In this document: one piece after another, positions 1-8,173 of the stretch
How the letters are laid out: every line of letters starts with the position of its first letter
Position numbering within the stretch: the stretch's first letter is position 1
Assembly (NCBI GenBank): GCA_024697545.1
Contig: JAILFN010000092.1
Span: 1 to 34,806 of the forward strand
Source of the DNA: Ruminococcus sp.
GTDB taxonomy: Bacteria; Bacillota; Clostridia; Oscillospirales; Ruminococcaceae
Length of the DNA: 34,806 nucleotides
Direction of reading: 5' to 3'
Position numbers and translations under genes: made by a program
Notes under the pieces: model-generated
The model's input: only the letters and a program-made list of their open reading frames with translations
Database searches by the model: none
Told to the model about the DNA's origin: nothing

Positions 1-262
1 CTTGATTGCGAGGGGGACAGACACCAAGGGGGACAGGACGGGGAGGCTATCGCCGCGTTCGAGGACTTTCCCCCTAGGTTTCTGCCCCCCTCGCCTCCCC
101 CCACTTCCTTACCCCTTTTGCCTCGAACAGCTCACCCGTGTTCGTACTGGGGTTGTTTGTGGGCTTTGGGTTTGATTGATATGGAGCGTTGAATGTCATT
201 TGATGTGACTTGTAAGTTTCCTGCTTCGACTAGCTCACTCGTGTTCGGCTGGTGGTGGTAGA
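1..262. repeat. Dispersed structured repeat, copy A
   Basis: A non-coding, G/C-skewed block nearly identical over its first 150 bases to 13332-13480, and found inverted and more diverged at 12902-13206. The first module (8-94) folds: the arm at 8-21 (GCGAGGGGGACAGA) pairs with 80-94, and inside it 24-33 pairs with 69-78. A second hairpin, CGAACA (124-129) with TGTTCG (139-144), has a loop close to GCTCACTCG. The rest (145-262) is a module that is tandemly duplicated in the inverted copy. No reading frame is shared between copies. The left edge may lie outside the window. I do not recognise the family. Confidence 0.85.
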
Positions 263-326
263 TACGCTTGATGGGAAAAAAGGACAAAGAGCGGAAAGTG
301 AGTAAGAAAAAATGGTCTGTAACCCC

Positions 327-355
327 TTTTCAAATGTCGATTTTTGTGGTATAAT
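327..355 (+). promoter_or_regulatory. Promoter for the activase operon
   Basis: TTTTCA (327-332), a 17-base spacer and a perfect TATAAT (350-355). Transcription would begin near 362, giving a leader of about 70 bases that contains the LexA-type palindrome. The stretch 263-326 shows nothing else. Confidence 0.75.
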
Positions 356-397
356 AAAGTAGAATATACTGAGAAATTGTTGTTATGCGGTATTATG

Positions 398-411
398 CGA
401 ACAAATGTTCG
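398..411. promoter_or_regulatory. LexA/DinR-type SOS box
   Basis: CGAAC-AAAT-GTTCG is a perfect inverted repeat that fits the Firmicute LexA (DinR) consensus GAAC-N4-GTTC with both flanking C/G bases. It sits about 36 bases downstream of the predicted transcription start and 21 bases before the start codon at 432, where a bound repressor could block transcription. LexA itself is not in the window. Confidence 0.6.
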
Positions 412-431
412 TAAGGAAAGAAGGAAATGAT

Positions 432-3389
432 ATGAGCGAGATCTATTCTCTCGGTATCGACGTTGGTTCCACCACCGTCAAGACTGTAATAATAAAGGAC
501 GGCGAGATCATCTATACAAAGTACGAGCGCCATTTTTCAAAGGTGCGCGAGACTGTCGCCGAACAGCTTCAGATAATAAAGAAAGAATACTCGGGCTGTA
601 TGTTCAGGACGGCTATCACAGGCTCGGCGGGACTCGGTATCGCTCAGGCGGCGAATATCGACTTCGTGCAGGAGGTATACTCGGCATTCATCGCCGTGAA
701 CAAAAGCTACCCCGACACCGATGTCGTGGTCGAGCTTGGCGGCGAAGATGCTAAGATCATATTCCTGACAGGCGGCGTTGAGCAGAGAATGAACGGCTCC
801 TGCGCGGGCGGCACGGGCGCTTTCATCGACCAGATGGCGCAGCTCCTCGGCGTAACGGCGGACACCCTCGATGAAATGTCCCTTAAAGCCGAAAGGCTCT
901 ATCCGATAGCTTCGCGCTGCGGCGTTTTCGCAAAGAGCGATATCCAGCCGCTGCTCAATCAGGGTGCCAAGAAAGAGGACATTGCGGCTTCTATCTTTCA
1001 GGCTGTTGTCGATCAGACGGTATCGGGTCTGGCGCAGGGCAGACGCATCGAGGGCAACGTGCTTTTCCTCGGCGGTCCGCTTTCATTCCTGAAGGGTCTT
1101 CGCAAGGCTTTCACGGAAACGCTCGGGCTTGATGAAGATCACGCGAACTTCCCCGAGCTCGCACCCTGCTTTATGGCTTACGGCTGTGCTTTGCAGGCAT
1201 CCGAGTCGGCGCGTCCCGAGGCTATCGACGACACCCTCGAAAAGATAATCAATGCCGAAACGAACGATAACATAGTAGTCGGCAGAAGGCTTTTCAACGA
1301 CCGCAGGGAATACGAGGAATTTATCCACCGCCACAAGGAATCCGACCTTAAATACGAAGACATAAAGACCTACGAGGGCGACGCATATTTAGGCATCGAC
1401 GCGGGCTCGACGACCACCAAGCTGGTGCTCATAACACCCGATGGCAGGCTGCTCTATCAGCACTACTGTTCTTCAAAGGGTCAGCCGCTTGACATCATCG
1501 CGCACAAGCTCGAGGAGATATACACCATCGCCAACCCGAAGCTCAACATACGCGCTTCGGCGGTAACGGGCTACGGCGAGGAACTGATACGCTCGGGACT
1601 CGGCGTTGACTACGGCATAGTCGAGACTGTCGCGCACTACAAGGCGGCGGAATTCTTCTGCCCCGACGTTGATTTCATCATCGACATCGGCGGTCAGGAT
1701 ATCAAGTGTTTCAAGATAAAGAACCACGCCATCGACAGCATAATGCTCAACGAAGCCTGTTCTTCCGGCTGCGGCTCCTTCATACAGACCTTCGCGCAGG
1801 CTATGGGCTATGAGATAGCGGATTTTGCAAACATCGGACTTTTTGCAAAGAAGCCTGTCGAGCTGGGCTCACGCTGCACGGTGTTCATGAACAGCTCGGT
1901 CAAGCAGGCGCAGAAGGACGGTGCTTCGGTCGAGGACATCTCGGCGGGACTTTCCTCCTCTATCATAAAGAACGCGGTATACAAGGTAATACGTGCGAAA
2001 TCCATCGACGAGCTTGGCGAAAAGATAGTCGTTCAGGGCGGCACATTCCTTAACGACGCGGTGCTGCGCTCCTTTGAGCAGGAGCTTGGCAGGAACGTTA
2101 TCCGTCCCGCCATAGCAGGGCTTATGGGCGCATTCGGCTGTGCGCTGTTCGCAAAGGAAAAGACACAGGACAGCGAGGGCACTTCGGGCATACTGAAACT
2201 CGATGAGCTTCAGGCGTTTGCCTATAACTCCATGCAGGCACAGTGCAAGGGCTGCACCGCACACTGCAACCTGACTATCATCCGCTTCAACGACGGCAGG
2301 CGCTATGTATCGGGCAACCGCTGCGAAAAGGGCGCGGGCATAAAGCTTGAGAACAAGACCGAGAATATGTATGAATACAAGCTGAACGAGCTTTATGGAT
2401 ACGGCAATGTGAAGCCCCGTGCGCCCATCGCAAAGGTCGGCTTCCCCATGTGCCTCAGCTATTACGATATGCTGCCTTTCTTCCACAAGCTGTTCACAGA
2501 GCTTGGGTTTGAGGTGATGCTCTCGCCCGAATCGACCAGAGATACCTATTACAAGGGTCAGCAGACGATACCCTCAGACACGGTATGCTACCCCGCAAAG
2601 CTGGCGCACGGACATATCGCCGAGCTGCTCGATATGGGTGTGGACTTCATATTCTACCCCTGCATGAGCTACAACATCGACGAGGGGCAGTCGGACAACC
2701 ATTACAACTGTCCCGTTGTCGCCTACTACCCCGAGCTGTTAAAGGCGAACATACCCGAACTGAACGATGACAACTTCATCGCGCCGTACCTTGACATAAA
2801 CTTCAAAAAGAACACCGCAAAGAATCTCTCGAAGGCGCTGGAAAGATACAGCATAACCGAAAAGCAGGTCATGGCGGCGCTCAATCAGGCATACTCCGAG
2901 CAGGTAAGATTCAAAAAGCGCAACCGCGAAAAGGCTCTGGAGATAATCGCGCAGGCGAGAGAGAAGGGTCAGAAGATAATCGTTCTCGCGGGAAGACCCT
3001 ATCACGTTGACAAGGAGATAAACCACGGCATACACAAGCTTATAGCTTCGCTCGGGTTTGCGGTGATCACGGAAGACAGCATTGCAGAGCTTGTTGACGC
3101 CCCCGCCACCGACGTGCTCAACCAGTGGACCTACCACGCAAGGCTTTACAGGGCGGCGAAGTATGTCTGTGAGAACGATGATATGCAGCTGGTACAGCTG
3201 GTATCCTTCGGCTGCGGCATCGACGCCGTCACCACCGACGAGGTAAGAGCTATACTCGAAGAACAGGGTAAGCTCTACACCCAGCTGAAGATAGATGAGA
3301 TCACGAATCTCGGCGCTGCGAAGATACGCCTGCGATCGCTTGCGGCGGCGCTCGAGGAAAAGGACGCACAGCTTTTAAAGCTGCACTGA
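432..3389 (+). CDS. 2-hydroxyacyl-CoA dehydratase activase-related protein (two BcrAD/BadFG domains plus DUF2229)
   Basis: Family: ASKHA-fold ATPases related to the HgdC activator, which pass an electron through an iron-sulfur centre to 2-hydroxyacyl-CoA dehydratases. Two activator domains are visible, beginning at LGIDVGSTTVK (about residue 6) and LGIDAGSTTTK (about 320). Each has its cysteine motif, NGSCAGGTGAF and NEACSSGCGSF, where HgdC holds its shared 4Fe-4S cluster. A cysteine cluster CKGCTAHC follows near residue 613, then a DUF2229-like region from about 670 (KVGFPMCLSYYD, with DTVCYPAK). I chose the ATG at 432, giving 985 aa, because AGAAGG lies seven bases upstream; the ATG at 405 falls inside the LexA-type palindrome and lacks a ribosome site. 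The single-chain clostridial relatives are about 1,400 aa; here the C-terminal part is the separate gene at 3737. The substrate is unknown and no dehydratase subunits are adjacent. Confidence 0.9.
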   Translation: MSEIYSLGIDVGSTTVKTVIIKDGEIIYTKYERHFSKVRETVAEQLQIIKKEYSGCMFRTAITGSAGLGIAQAANIDFVQEVYSAFIAVNKSYPDTDVVVELGGEDAKIIFLTGGVEQRMNGSCAGGTGAFIDQMAQLLGVTADTLDEMSLKAERLYPIASRCGVFAKSDIQPLLNQGAKKEDIAASIFQAVVDQTVSGLAQGRRIEGNVLFLGGPLSFLKGLRKAFTETLGLDEDHANFPELAPCFMAYGCALQASESARPEAIDDTLEKIINAETNDNIVVGRRLFNDRREYEEFIHRHKESDLKYEDIKTYEGDAYLGIDAGSTTTKLVLITPDGRLLYQHYCSSKGQPLDIIAHKLEEIYTIANPKLNIRASAVTGYGEELIRSGLGVDYGIVETVAHYKAAEFFCPDVDFIIDIGGQDIKCFKIKNHAIDSIMLNEACSSGCGSFIQTFAQAMGYEIADFANIGLFAKKPVELGSRCTVFMNSSVKQAQKDGASVEDISAGLSSSIIKNAVYKVIRAKSIDELGEKIVVQGGTFLNDAVLRSFEQELGRNVIRPAIAGLMGAFGCALFAKEKTQDSEGTSGILKLDELQAFAYNSMQAQCKGCTAHCNLTIIRFNDGRRYVSGNRCEKGAGIKLENKTENMYEYKLNELYGYGNVKPRAPIAKVGFPMCLSYYDMLPFFHKLFTELGFEVMLSPESTRDTYYKGQQTIPSDTVCYPAKLAHGHIAELLDMGVDFIFYPCMSYNIDEGQSDNHYNCPVVAYYPELLKANIPELNDDNFIAPYLDINFKKNTAKNLSKALERYSITEKQVMAALNQAYSEQVRFKKRNREKALEIIAQAREKGQKIIVLAGRPYHVDKEINHGIHKLIASLGFAVITEDSIAELVDAPATDVLNQWTYHARLYRAAKYVCENDDMQLVQLVSFGCGIDAVTTDEVRAILEEQGKLYTQLKIDEITNLGAAKIRLRSLAAALEEKDAQLLKLH

Positions 3390-3422
3390 GCTTCATACCA
3401 AAAAAGGGGGATCGACGCTGAT

Positions 3423-3719
3423 ATGAAAAGAACTATGCCCATTGCCATGACCATTATTTTCTGCATATCGCTCTGTTACTATCTTGCGTGGATAGTTTAC
3501 GGGATATACCTCTGTTATCACGGGGTCGACTCAGGTTGGATGATACGTTCACTCAGTGACGGCGAGATGGTCTACGGGTTTGAGGCTTTTAACGAAGCGC
3601 TCGATATGTGCTTCATTTATACGGCAGTGCGGTACTGGTTCATCCCTCTTTACCAGGCGATATACCTCATCACCTTCATAGTTGAAAAAATACTGAAAAA
3701 AAAGAAACAAAAGCAATGA
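3423..3719 (+). CDS. Small membrane protein, function unknown
   Basis: 98 aa with one clear hydrophobic segment at residues 6-32 (IAMTIIFCISLCYYLAWIVY) and a second near 68-89, followed by a lysine-rich tail (KKKKQK), so both ends are probably cytoplasmic. I do not recognise a family. It lies 33 bases after the activase stop and 17 bases before the next gene, so it is probably co-transcribed, and it sits exactly where the activase/HgdB-like protein has been split. The G-rich ribosome site (AGGGGG) is about 13 bases from the ATG, so translation may be weak. Confidence 0.65.
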   Translation: MKRTMPIAMTIIFCISLCYYLAWIVYGIYLCYHGVDSGWMIRSLSDGEMVYGFEAFNEALDMCFIYTAVRYWFIPLYQAIYLITFIVEKILKKKKQKQ

Positions 3720-3736
3720 AAGGAGCCTGTCCTTAA

Positions 3737-5002
3737 ATGGCAAACAAAAAAACAAAGGAGCTTTCCGACAGAGTAGCGCGGACGACCTTTACAGAGGACA
3801 TGAAGAAGGACTACACCATACTCGTGCCCGATATGCTGCCGATACATTTCAATCTGATAATAAAAGCCTATGAGCACTTCGGCTACAAGATGGAGCTGCT
3901 CACCAACCGTTCCCGCGTGGTGATAGACGAGGGTCTGAAAAACACCCACAACGACACCTGCTACCCCGCGCTGCTGGTCATCGGGCAGTTTATGGAAGCC
4001 CTCAAATCGGGGCGCTATGACGTAAACAAGGTGGCTCTGCTGATATCCCAGACGGGCGGCGGCTGCCGTGCTTCAAATTACATATACCTTATCCGCAAGG
4101 CGATAGCGACAGAGTTCCCGCAGGTGCCCGTTATTTCCATGAATTTCAGCGGGCTTGAACCGAACCCCGCGTTCCCCATGTCGCTGCCCATCATCACAAG
4201 GCTGATATACTGCGTGCTGTACGGGGATATGCTCATGCTGCTCTACAACCAGTGCAAGCCCTATGAGATAAACCAAAACAGCACCGACGAGCTGCTGGCA
4301 CGCTGGCAGCACCGCATAGGAAAGCTGATGGCGGACAAGACAAGGTTCATGAAGACCAAACAAATCTACCGCGCGATGCTGAAAGACTTCGCGGCGCTCC
4401 CCCGCACAAAGGAAAAGAAGCCCCGCGTAGGCATCGTGGGCGAGATATACGTTAAATACTCGCCGCTTGCAAACAACGACCTCAACAGCTTCCTGATGTC
4501 GGAGGGCTGCGAGCCGAACGTGCCCGGTCTGCTTGACTTCGTGCTTTACTGCGCGAGCGATCTTGTAAACGATGCACGTCTTTACGACAAGGTCACAGCC
4601 CGCACCCACGCTTACCGCATCGGCTACGACGTGCTGTACAAGTTCCAGAAGGAGCAGATAAAGGTGATAAACGAGCACGGAGAGTTCTTCCCGCCCCACG
4701 ACTTTGAGGAGCTTCGCAAAGCTGCCGACAAGTACATGAATCAGGGCGTCAAGATGGGCGAGGGCTGGCTCATAACCGCAGAGATGGCGGCGCTTGCCGA
4801 AAGCGGCACCGAAAACATAATCTGCACCCAGCCGTTCGGCTGCCTGCCAAACCACATAGTCGCAAAGGGCATGAGCCGCCGCATAAAGGAAGCCTATCCC
4901 GATGCCAACATCGTAGCGATAGACTACGACCCCGGTGCTACTAAGGTCAATCAGGAGAACAGAATAAAGCTTATGCTCGCAAATGCGAGAAAGCCGCAGT
5001 GA
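3737..5002 (+). CDS. HgdB-like 2-hydroxyacyl-CoA dehydratase-family protein (detached C-terminal part of the activase)
   Basis: 421 aa, matching the C-terminal part of the long clostridial activase-related proteins. Cysteine motifs are NDTCYPA (about 73-79), TGGGCRASNY (about 106-115), SEGCEP (about 255) and TQPFGCLPNHIVAKG (about 363-377); in this family such cysteines can ligate an iron-sulfur cluster. AAGGAG lies about 11 bases before the ATG. It follows the activase in the same operon, and the two products probably form one ATP-driven redox complex (inference). The reaction is unknown; assigning it to glutamate fermentation would go beyond the sequence. Confidence 0.85.
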   Translation: MANKKTKELSDRVARTTFTEDMKKDYTILVPDMLPIHFNLIIKAYEHFGYKMELLTNRSRVVIDEGLKNTHNDTCYPALLVIGQFMEALKSGRYDVNKVALLISQTGGGCRASNYIYLIRKAIATEFPQVPVISMNFSGLEPNPAFPMSLPIITRLIYCVLYGDMLMLLYNQCKPYEINQNSTDELLARWQHRIGKLMADKTRFMKTKQIYRAMLKDFAALPRTKEKKPRVGIVGEIYVKYSPLANNDLNSFLMSEGCEPNVPGLLDFVLYCASDLVNDARLYDKVTARTHAYRIGYDVLYKFQKEQIKVINEHGEFFPPHDFEELRKAADKYMNQGVKMGEGWLITAEMAALAESGTENIICTQPFGCLPNHIVAKGMSRRIKEAYPDANIVAIDYDPGATKVNQENRIKLMLANARKPQ

Positions 5003-5006
5003 TACA

Positions 5007-5034
5007 CAAAAGCCCCGATCCGTCGGGGCTTTTG
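5007..5034. terminator. Bidirectional intrinsic terminator
   Basis: A perfect 12-bp stem (5007-5018 with 5023-5034), loop TCCG, with A and T runs in the arms. It ends the activase operon on the plus strand, and its last base abuts the stop codon of the minus-strand PHP gene, so it probably serves both. Confidence 0.9.
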
Positions 5035-5886
5035 TCATATCTTAATAAACTCCGCACGCCGCTTCTCGAAGTAAGCAACGTACCTGAACCCGCACTCCCG
5101 CGCGAGGTCAATTCCCTGCGGTATGCCTGCCGCAAGGTCGGCGGCACAGTGGGCATCGGAACCGATGGTGAGTATCTCTCCGCCGCAGTCCTTGAAAAGC
5201 TTCACATACTCGCGGTCGGGCAGCGTCCTGCCGTACTTCTGCCGCAGCCCCGAGGTGTTGATCTCGATACCCCTGCCGCGCTCGGCAAGGGTGCGGAAGA
5301 TCTCGCGTATGATATCGCCGAAGCGTGACATATCGACCTCGATACCGCAGTCGCCGACGATGTAGCGAAGCGGGTAGGTCAGATGCCCCAGTGTGTCGAA
5401 GTCGGCGCGGCGGCACATATCGTATATCTCCTCAAAGCTGCGCTCCAGCAGGCGGTGTATCTCGGAGATATCCATGCTGCGGTAGTCGAGCCAGTAGAAA
5501 TCCGCGCAGCCCGCGTTCATGTGGTGCGAGCCGATGACCAGGTCAAGCTCGGGCATCGAAAGTATCTGTGCTGCCGCTTCGGGCGCTTGCAGCGGCTGAC
5601 CCAGCTCTATACCGCAAAGCAGGAACGGATAACGCTCTTTCAGCTCCGCTGTGCGCTTTATGCTTGCTGTCGCATAGTCCCGCGCCCCGCACATCTCCTC
5701 GTCCTTGAAGCCCTCGGGTATGCCGTCGGGGAACTTCTCGGCGGCGGGAAGCCAGTAGTTGCAGTCGCAGTGGTCGGTAACGGCAAATCTCGTCAGACCA
5801 AGTTCCGCCGCGCGGGCGCACATTTCCTCGGGCGAGGACTTGGCGTCGGGGGAGAAGTCGGTATGTGTGTGCAGGTCTATCAGCAT
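5035..5886 (-). CDS. PHP-domain phosphatase, histidinol-phosphatase-like
   Basis: 283 aa. The start MLIDLHTHTDFSPDAKS has the first PHP metal motif (H6, H8), and TDHCD, GIELGQP, IGSHH and, near the C-terminus, IGSDAH supply the remaining metal ligands. The length and order fit the HisK/HisJ type of histidinol-phosphate phosphatase, the penultimate step of histidine synthesis. No other his gene is nearby, so another phosphate ester is possible. The start at 5886 is supported by AAGGAG at 5894-5899, seven bases upstream; a longer frame reaches 6042 but would read through a terminator-like hairpin and repeat DNA. The leader hairpin at 5900-5928 suggests control by termination. Confidence 0.85.
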   Translation of the reverse strand: MLIDLHTHTDFSPDAKSSPEEMCARAAELGLTRFAVTDHCDCNYWLPAAEKFPDGIPEGFKDEEMCGARDYATASIKRTAELKERYPFLLCGIELGQPLQAPEAAAQILSMPELDLVIGSHHMNAGCADFYWLDYRSMDISEIHRLLERSFEEIYDMCRRADFDTLGHLTYPLRYIVGDCGIEVDMSRFGDIIREIFRTLAERGRGIEINTSGLRQKYGRTLPDREYVKLFKDCGGEILTIGSDAHCAADLAAGIPQGIDLARECGFRYVAYFEKRRAEFIKI

Positions 5887-5899
5887 GGAAAGTCTCCTT

Positions 5900-5928
5900 A
5901 AAAAATCAGCCGACGGGTGGTCGGCTGA
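5900..5928 (-). terminator. Terminator-like hairpin immediately before a ribosome site
   Basis: On the minus strand a 9-bp stem (5920-5928 with 5906-5914, loop CACCC) is followed directly by six T and then AAGGAG, the ribosome site of the PHP gene. It has the form of an intrinsic terminator. It may end the UPF0210 operon or act as an attenuator for the PHP gene. I found no good minus-strand promoter between it and that gene. Confidence 0.7.
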
Positions 5929-5968
5929 GGGGTATGTGCTTGTAATTATCAGCGGGTGCGACGGGTGG

Positions 5969-6181
5969 TTCGCCCTGCGGGCGAATTTGAATATTTCCCT
6001 CGATTCGCTTGCGCTCATCATCGGGAAATTTAAAAACGGCATTGGTGGGGTTCTAGCTTATTTGGCTTTGGTCGGACGATTGCAGCTTCGCTGCACATGA
6101 GGGCTCTGCCCTCAAACTCCCGCCAGAGGAACCCTTTTGAAAAAGGGTCCCCCGACAGGGGTTTGGGGACAGCGTCCCCAA
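5969..6181. repeat. Intergenic block of consecutive palindromes
   Basis: The block is built of short hairpins: TTCGCCC-TGC-GGGCGAA (5969-5985), a longer imperfect one (5991-6031), TGCAGC-TTC-GCTGCA (6081-6095), TGAGGGC-TCT-GCCCTCA (6098-6114), ACCCTTTT-GA-AAAAGGGT (6131-6148) and TTGGGGAC-AGC-GTCCCCAA (6163-6181). Most have loops of two or three bases. This resembles dispersed REP-like intergenic DNA; no frame is convincing. It lies between the ends of the PHP leader and the UPF0210 gene. Confidence 0.7.
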
Positions 6182-6196
6182 CAACTCGGTGGTGTG

Positions 6197-7552
6197 TTAG
6201 TTTTTCAGGCTGTGCAGCGGCGCGGGTATCTGTCCGCCTCTGTTTATAAACTTGGAAGCAGATTCTCTGTGCAGCGGCATAACGGGGCCTTTTCCGAATA
6301 GACCGCCCCAGTCGAGGGAATCTCCCTCCTTCATTCCGATAGCGGGGATAACGCGGACAGCGGTAGTCTTGGTGTTGACCATACCGATAGCCGCTTCGTC
6401 GGCGATTATTGCCGCGATGGTATCGGGCTCGGTGTCACCGGGGACTACTATCATATCAAGACCTACCGAGCAAACGGCGGTCATAGCCTCAAGCTTTTCG
6501 ATCGAGAGCACGCCCGACTCTGCGGCATCTATCATGCCTGCGTCCTCGGAAACGGGTATGAACGCGCCCGAAAGTCCGCCTATGCGGGAGCAAGCCATAA
6601 CGCCGCCTTTCTTGACAGCGTCATTGAGGAGTGCGAGGCAGGCGGTAGTGCCGTGAGTACCGCAGCGCTCAAGACCTATCTCCTCGAGGATATGTGCAAC
6701 GGAGTCGCCCACAGCGGGAGTAGGTGCGAGTGAAAGATCGACGATACCGAACTCAACGCCCAGTCTCTTTGAAGCCATCATGCCCACAAGCTGACCCACG
6801 CGGGTGATCTTGTAGGATATAGTCTTTATAACGTCGGCGATCTTTGTGATATCGGCATCGGGGTACTTGCGGAGAGCCGCGCGTACAACACCGGGTCCCG
6901 ACACGCCAACGTTTATCATGCAGTCGGGCTCGCCCACGCCGTGGAATGCGCCCGCCATAAAGGGGTTGTCGTCAACTGCGTTGCAGAACACAACGAGCTT
7001 TGCCGCGCCGAAGCAAGCTGAATCAACGGTAGCTTCTGCCGCCTCCTTGACTATGCGTCCCATGATCTTGCAGGCATCGAGGTTGATACCCGTCTTTGTA
7101 GAGCCGATGTTGACGGAGGAGCATACTCTCTCGGTGCAGGCGAGTGCTTCGGGGATAGACTCGATAAGCTCTTTATCGCCCGCAGAGAAGCCCTTCTGCA
7201 CCAGCGCGGAGTAGCCGCCGATGAGGTTTACGCCGACAGCCTTTGCAGCCTCGTCCATAGCCTTTGCAAAGGGCACGGGCGAACACTTGCAGGCAGCGGA
7301 GATCATAGCGATGGGAGTTACGGATATACGCTTGTTGATTATCGGGATACCGAGCTCCTTTTCGATCTGCTCGCCGACCTTTACAAGATCCCTTGCCTTG
7401 TAGGTGATCTTGTCATAGACCTTTTTGCAAGCCTTGTCGATATCGGTGTCGATACAATCGAGCAGCGAGATACCCATAGTTATCGTGCGGATATCAAGGC
7501 ACTCGTCCTGTATCATTCTTATAGTTTCAAGTATATCATACTGATTTATCAT
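6197..7552 (-). CDS. UPF0210 (DUF711, PFL-family) protein
   Basis: 451 aa, full length for the family of clostridial and streptococcal proteins annotated as UPF0210 or 'PFL family'. Recognisable segments are the N-terminus [40 protein letters not shown] [18 protein letters not shown] and the C-terminus [18 protein letters not shown]. The structural family is related to glycyl-radical enzymes by fold only; there is no glycyl-radical motif and the activity is unknown. Ribosome site AGAGGGAAAG precedes the ATG. It is the second gene of an operon with the ACT-domain gene 23 bases upstream, a pairing conserved across Firmicutes. Confidence 0.9.
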   Translation of the reverse strand: MINQYDILETIRMIQDECLDIRTITMGISLLDCIDTDIDKACKKVYDKITYKARDLVKVGEQIEKELGIPIINKRISVTPIAMISAACKCSPVPFAKAMDEAAKAVGVNLIGGYSALVQKGFSAGDKELIESIPEALACTERVCSSVNIGSTKTGINLDACKIMGRIVKEAAEATVDSACFGAAKLVVFCNAVDDNPFMAGAFHGVGEPDCMINVGVSGPGVVRAALRKYPDADITKIADVIKTISYKITRVGQLVGMMASKRLGVEFGIVDLSLAPTPAVGDSVAHILEEIGLERCGTHGTTACLALLNDAVKKGGVMACSRIGGLSGAFIPVSEDAGMIDAAESGVLSIEKLEAMTAVCSVGLDMIVVPGDTEPDTIAAIIADEAAIGMVNTKTTAVRVIPAIGMKEGDSLDWGGLFGKGPVMPLHRESASKFINRGGQIPAPLHSLKN

Positions 7553-7575
7553 TTATACTTTCCCTCTCTCTTAGC

Positions 7576-7848
7576 TCAGATGTGGTGCATACAGTTGAAG
7601 ATATCCTCGTGCATAACGAGCACCTTCAGACCCCATTCCTCGTCGCCCTTCTTTGAGAGCGCATCAGCCATATCGGCAAAGTCAACGTTTATCTTCGAGA
7701 TATCCACCAGCATTATCATAGCGAAGAGGTCTTCGATAACAGACTGAGTGACCTCTATAACATTAGCATTATATCCTGCGCATACGGTGCTCACCTTTGC
7801 GAGTATACCGACAGCGTCCTTACCTATAACAGTTATTACAGCGCGCAT
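7576..7848 (-). CDS. ACT-domain protein, UPF0237 family
   Basis: 90 aa, a single ACT domain: MRAVITVIGKDAVGILAKVS is the beta strand and ligand-loop segment typical of UPF0237/GcvR-type small ACT proteins. Such domains usually bind an amino acid or a related small molecule and regulate a partner. The gene is first in the operon with the UPF0210 gene, so its partner is probably that protein (inference from gene order). AAAGGA stands upstream of the ATG and the promoter is at 7898-7926. Confidence 0.88.
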   Translation of the reverse strand: MRAVITVIGKDAVGILAKVSTVCAGYNANVIEVTQSVIEDLFAMIMLVDISKINVDFADMADALSKKGDEEWGLKVLVMHEDIFNCMHHI

Positions 7849-7897
7849 AATATCAATCCTTTCTCAAACGGGCTCTCACGCCCTTGCATACATATAG

Positions 7898-7926
7898 ATT
7901 ATACCACAATTGCCCATCTTTTGCAA
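7898..7926 (-). promoter_or_regulatory. Promoter for the ACT-UPF0210 operon
   Basis: Read on the minus strand: TTGCAA (7921-7926), a 17-base spacer, TATAAT (7898-7903). The leader is about 43 bases. Divergent from the dockerin promoter at 8015; the AT-rich stretch 7927-8014 between them shows no other clear element. Confidence 0.8.
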
Positions 7927-8014
7927 GCGGTTTAATATATTGTTAAGTTTTGCAGCCGACAGGCAAAATGCAAGTTTGTAGCAAATACTTAATATATATT
8001 TAAAAAATATTACA

Positions 8015-8043
8015 TTGACAAGAACGGATGTTTGTTGTATAAT
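8015..8043 (+). promoter_or_regulatory. Perfect consensus promoter for the dockerin mini-genes
   Basis: TTGACA (8015-8020), exactly 17 bases, TATAAT (8038-8043), after an A/T-rich stretch. It is the strongest promoter by consensus in the window. A LexA-like box fills most of its spacer. Transcription would start near 8050. Confidence 0.9.
8021..8034. promoter_or_regulatory. LexA-like box in the promoter spacer
   Basis: AGAAC-GGAT-GTTTG keeps the core GAAC-N4-GTTY of the Firmicute LexA site and lies between the -35 and -10 elements, where a repressor would exclude RNA polymerase. Only the first flanking base departs from the consensus. Confidence 0.5.
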
Positions 8044-8048
8044 GATAA

Positions 8049-8150
8049 CCGAAGCACGATCAAATGTTCGTTAAGCTTCGGATTTAGCTAAATAAGAAGT
8101 AAAAGCGACAGCGGCTTCAAAAATACAGAACGAAGCAGCAACGCTTCGTT
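8049..8150 (+). promoter_or_regulatory. Structured 5' leader with interchangeable stems
   Basis: CCGAAGC (8049-8055) pairs with GCTTCGG (8075-8081). AACGAAGC (8129-8136) pairs perfectly with GCTTCGTT (8143-8150). All four arms share the six-base core, so the arms could swap partners. No terminator T-run follows; the ribosome site is at 8158-8163, just past the second hairpin. Confidence 0.6.
8057..8070. promoter_or_regulatory. Second LexA-like box, in the early leader
   Basis: CGATC-AAAT-GTTCG differs at one base from the perfect palindrome at 398-411 and shares the bases CAAATGTTCGT with it. It starts about seven bases after the predicted transcription start. It lies in the loop of the hairpin 8049-8081. 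Confidence 0.45.
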
Positions 8151-8173
8151 AAACGTAAAGGAGAACAAAAACA

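Noticed and set aside
1..262. Insertion sequence remnant
   Set aside because: No transposase fragment or target-site duplication is visible in any copy; kept only as a repeat of unknown nature.
5887..6042. N-terminal extension of the PHP gene to 6042
   Set aside because: It would translate the terminator-like hairpin and repeat DNA, and the PHP domain begins exactly at the internal ATG with a good ribosome site.
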